From positions 28,348-92,347 of the forward strand of contig JAGGQZ010000001.1 in NCBI GenBank assembly GCA_018613055.1: DNA of 64,000 bases, written 5' to 3'. Position numbers and translations under genes: made by a program. A model generated the notes under the pieces. The model made no database searches. It was not told the DNA's origin and was given only the letters and a program-made list of their open reading frames with translations. This document shows, in pieces, positions 63,755-64,000 of this stretch. Source of the DNA: Chryseobacterium sp. ISL-80. GTDB lineage: Bacteria > Bacillota > Bacilli > Bacillales > Cytobacillaceae. The first letter of the stretch is position 1, and each line of letters starts with the position of its first letter.

Positions 63755-63781
63755 AAAGGGAAATATTTAATTGTGACGAAT
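63755..63781 (+). promoter_or_regulatory. Sigma-H-like promoter of ftsA
   Basis: AAAGGGAAA (63755-63763) is one base from the -35 RnAGGAwww. After 11 bases GACGAAT (63775-63781) fits -10 RnnGAAT exactly. In B. subtilis one of the ftsAZ promoters uses sigma-H, raising FtsZ for the asymmetric septum. It lies 92 bases before the ftsA start. Confidence 0.55.
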
Positions 63782-63872
63782 AAAGTAATGTAATTAAAAA
63801 AGAAACGCAATTAGATAACAGTGTGAAAATTGTTGTTCAAACATTAGGAATTGTTGAAGGAGGTGCCACAGA

Positions 63873-64000
63873 ATGAACAGCAATGATATATATGTCAGTC
63901 TTGACATCGGTACATCCAGTGTTAAGGTTATCATTGGGGAAATGGTTAATGACACTTTGAATATAATTGGTGTTGGCAATGTGAAGTCCGAAGGGTTAAG
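63873..64000 (+). CDS. ftsA: Cell division protein FtsA, N-terminal part (cut by window edge)
   Basis: The first 42-43 codons of an actin-like ATPase that anchors FtsZ to the membrane. The visible part MNSNDIYVSLDIGTSSVKVI contains the phosphate-1 motif (LDIGTSSVK) of the actin fold. GAAGGAGGTG is a near-perfect ribosome binding site before the ATG at 63873. The window ends inside the gene, so the rest cannot be judged. ftsZ is expected next. Confidence 0.93.
   Translation, partial: MNSNDIYVSLDIGTSSVKVIIGEMVNDTLNIIGVGNVKSEGL

Overview
The window is chromosomal DNA of an endospore-forming Bacillaceae bacterium. Gene content and order follow Bacillus subtilis from yktB/yktC through ylaF-ylaN, ftsW, ctaA-ctaG, ylbB-ylbQ, bshC and mraZ to ftsA. 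Protein details and the intergenic repeats are not those of B. subtilis itself; a Mesobacillus-like genus is plausible but cannot be proven here. No tRNA, rRNA, insertion sequence, prophage or CRISPR array was seen. The left edge lies in repeated non-coding DNA, and the right edge cuts ftsA after about 43 codons.

Layout: (1) 1-11.8 kb: yktB, an inositol monophosphatase-family gene, typA, ylaH, ylaI, ylaL, the lipoprotein ylaJ, phoH-like ylaK, the Fur-linked ylaN, and ftsW. (2) 11.8-19.4 kb: heme A synthesis (ctaA, divergent ctaB) and the caa3 cytochrome c oxidase operon ctaCDEF plus ctaG. The ctaA-ctaB gap holds an exact ResD-type box. (3) 19.5-25.4 kb: a mixed block (DUF420 membrane protein, Eis-like acetyltransferase, AI-2E-family permease, Asp23-like protein, YugN, CBS protein YlbB, CAP protein YlbC). 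(4) 26-43.5 kb: the ylb region, with sporulation genes (ylbD, ylbJ, gerR), RNA/ribosome genes (ylbF, rsmD, tmcAL, ylbN-rpmF), coaD and panE. The sporulation small RNA CsfG lies between ylbG and rsmD. A three-gene biotin-dependent acyl-CoA carboxylase and an enoyl-CoA hydratase-like gene are inserted here relative to B. subtilis. (5) 43.7-64 kb: bshC and then the division and cell-wall cluster mraZ-rsmH-ftsL-pbpB-spoVD-murE-[MurF-like domain]-mraY-murD-spoVE-murG-murB-divIB-ylxW-ylxX-sbp-ftsA.

The most unusual signal is non-coding. Three intergenic arrays (5698-6257, 25521-26091, 49846-50550) consist of 11-14 tandem units of 52 bp. All share a GACA[G/A]...TGTC architecture, but they sit more than 20 kb apart between unrelated housekeeping genes. 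Arrays B and C are close relatives in opposite orientation; array A is a more distant member with phased A-tracts. A fourth, different repeat at the left edge recurs at 209 bp, close to four times 52.

A second notable item is a 149-residue protein between murE and mraY. It resembles the N-terminal domain of MurF/MurE but has no ATP-binding P-loop. Regulatory sites that can be read directly include direct repeats at 10-bp period before mraZ (MraZ-box-like), a sigma-H-like promoter before ftsA, a sigma-F/G-like promoter before csfG and a sigma-A promoter before ylbN-rpmF. UUG start codons are frequent: nine genes have one as the best-supported start.
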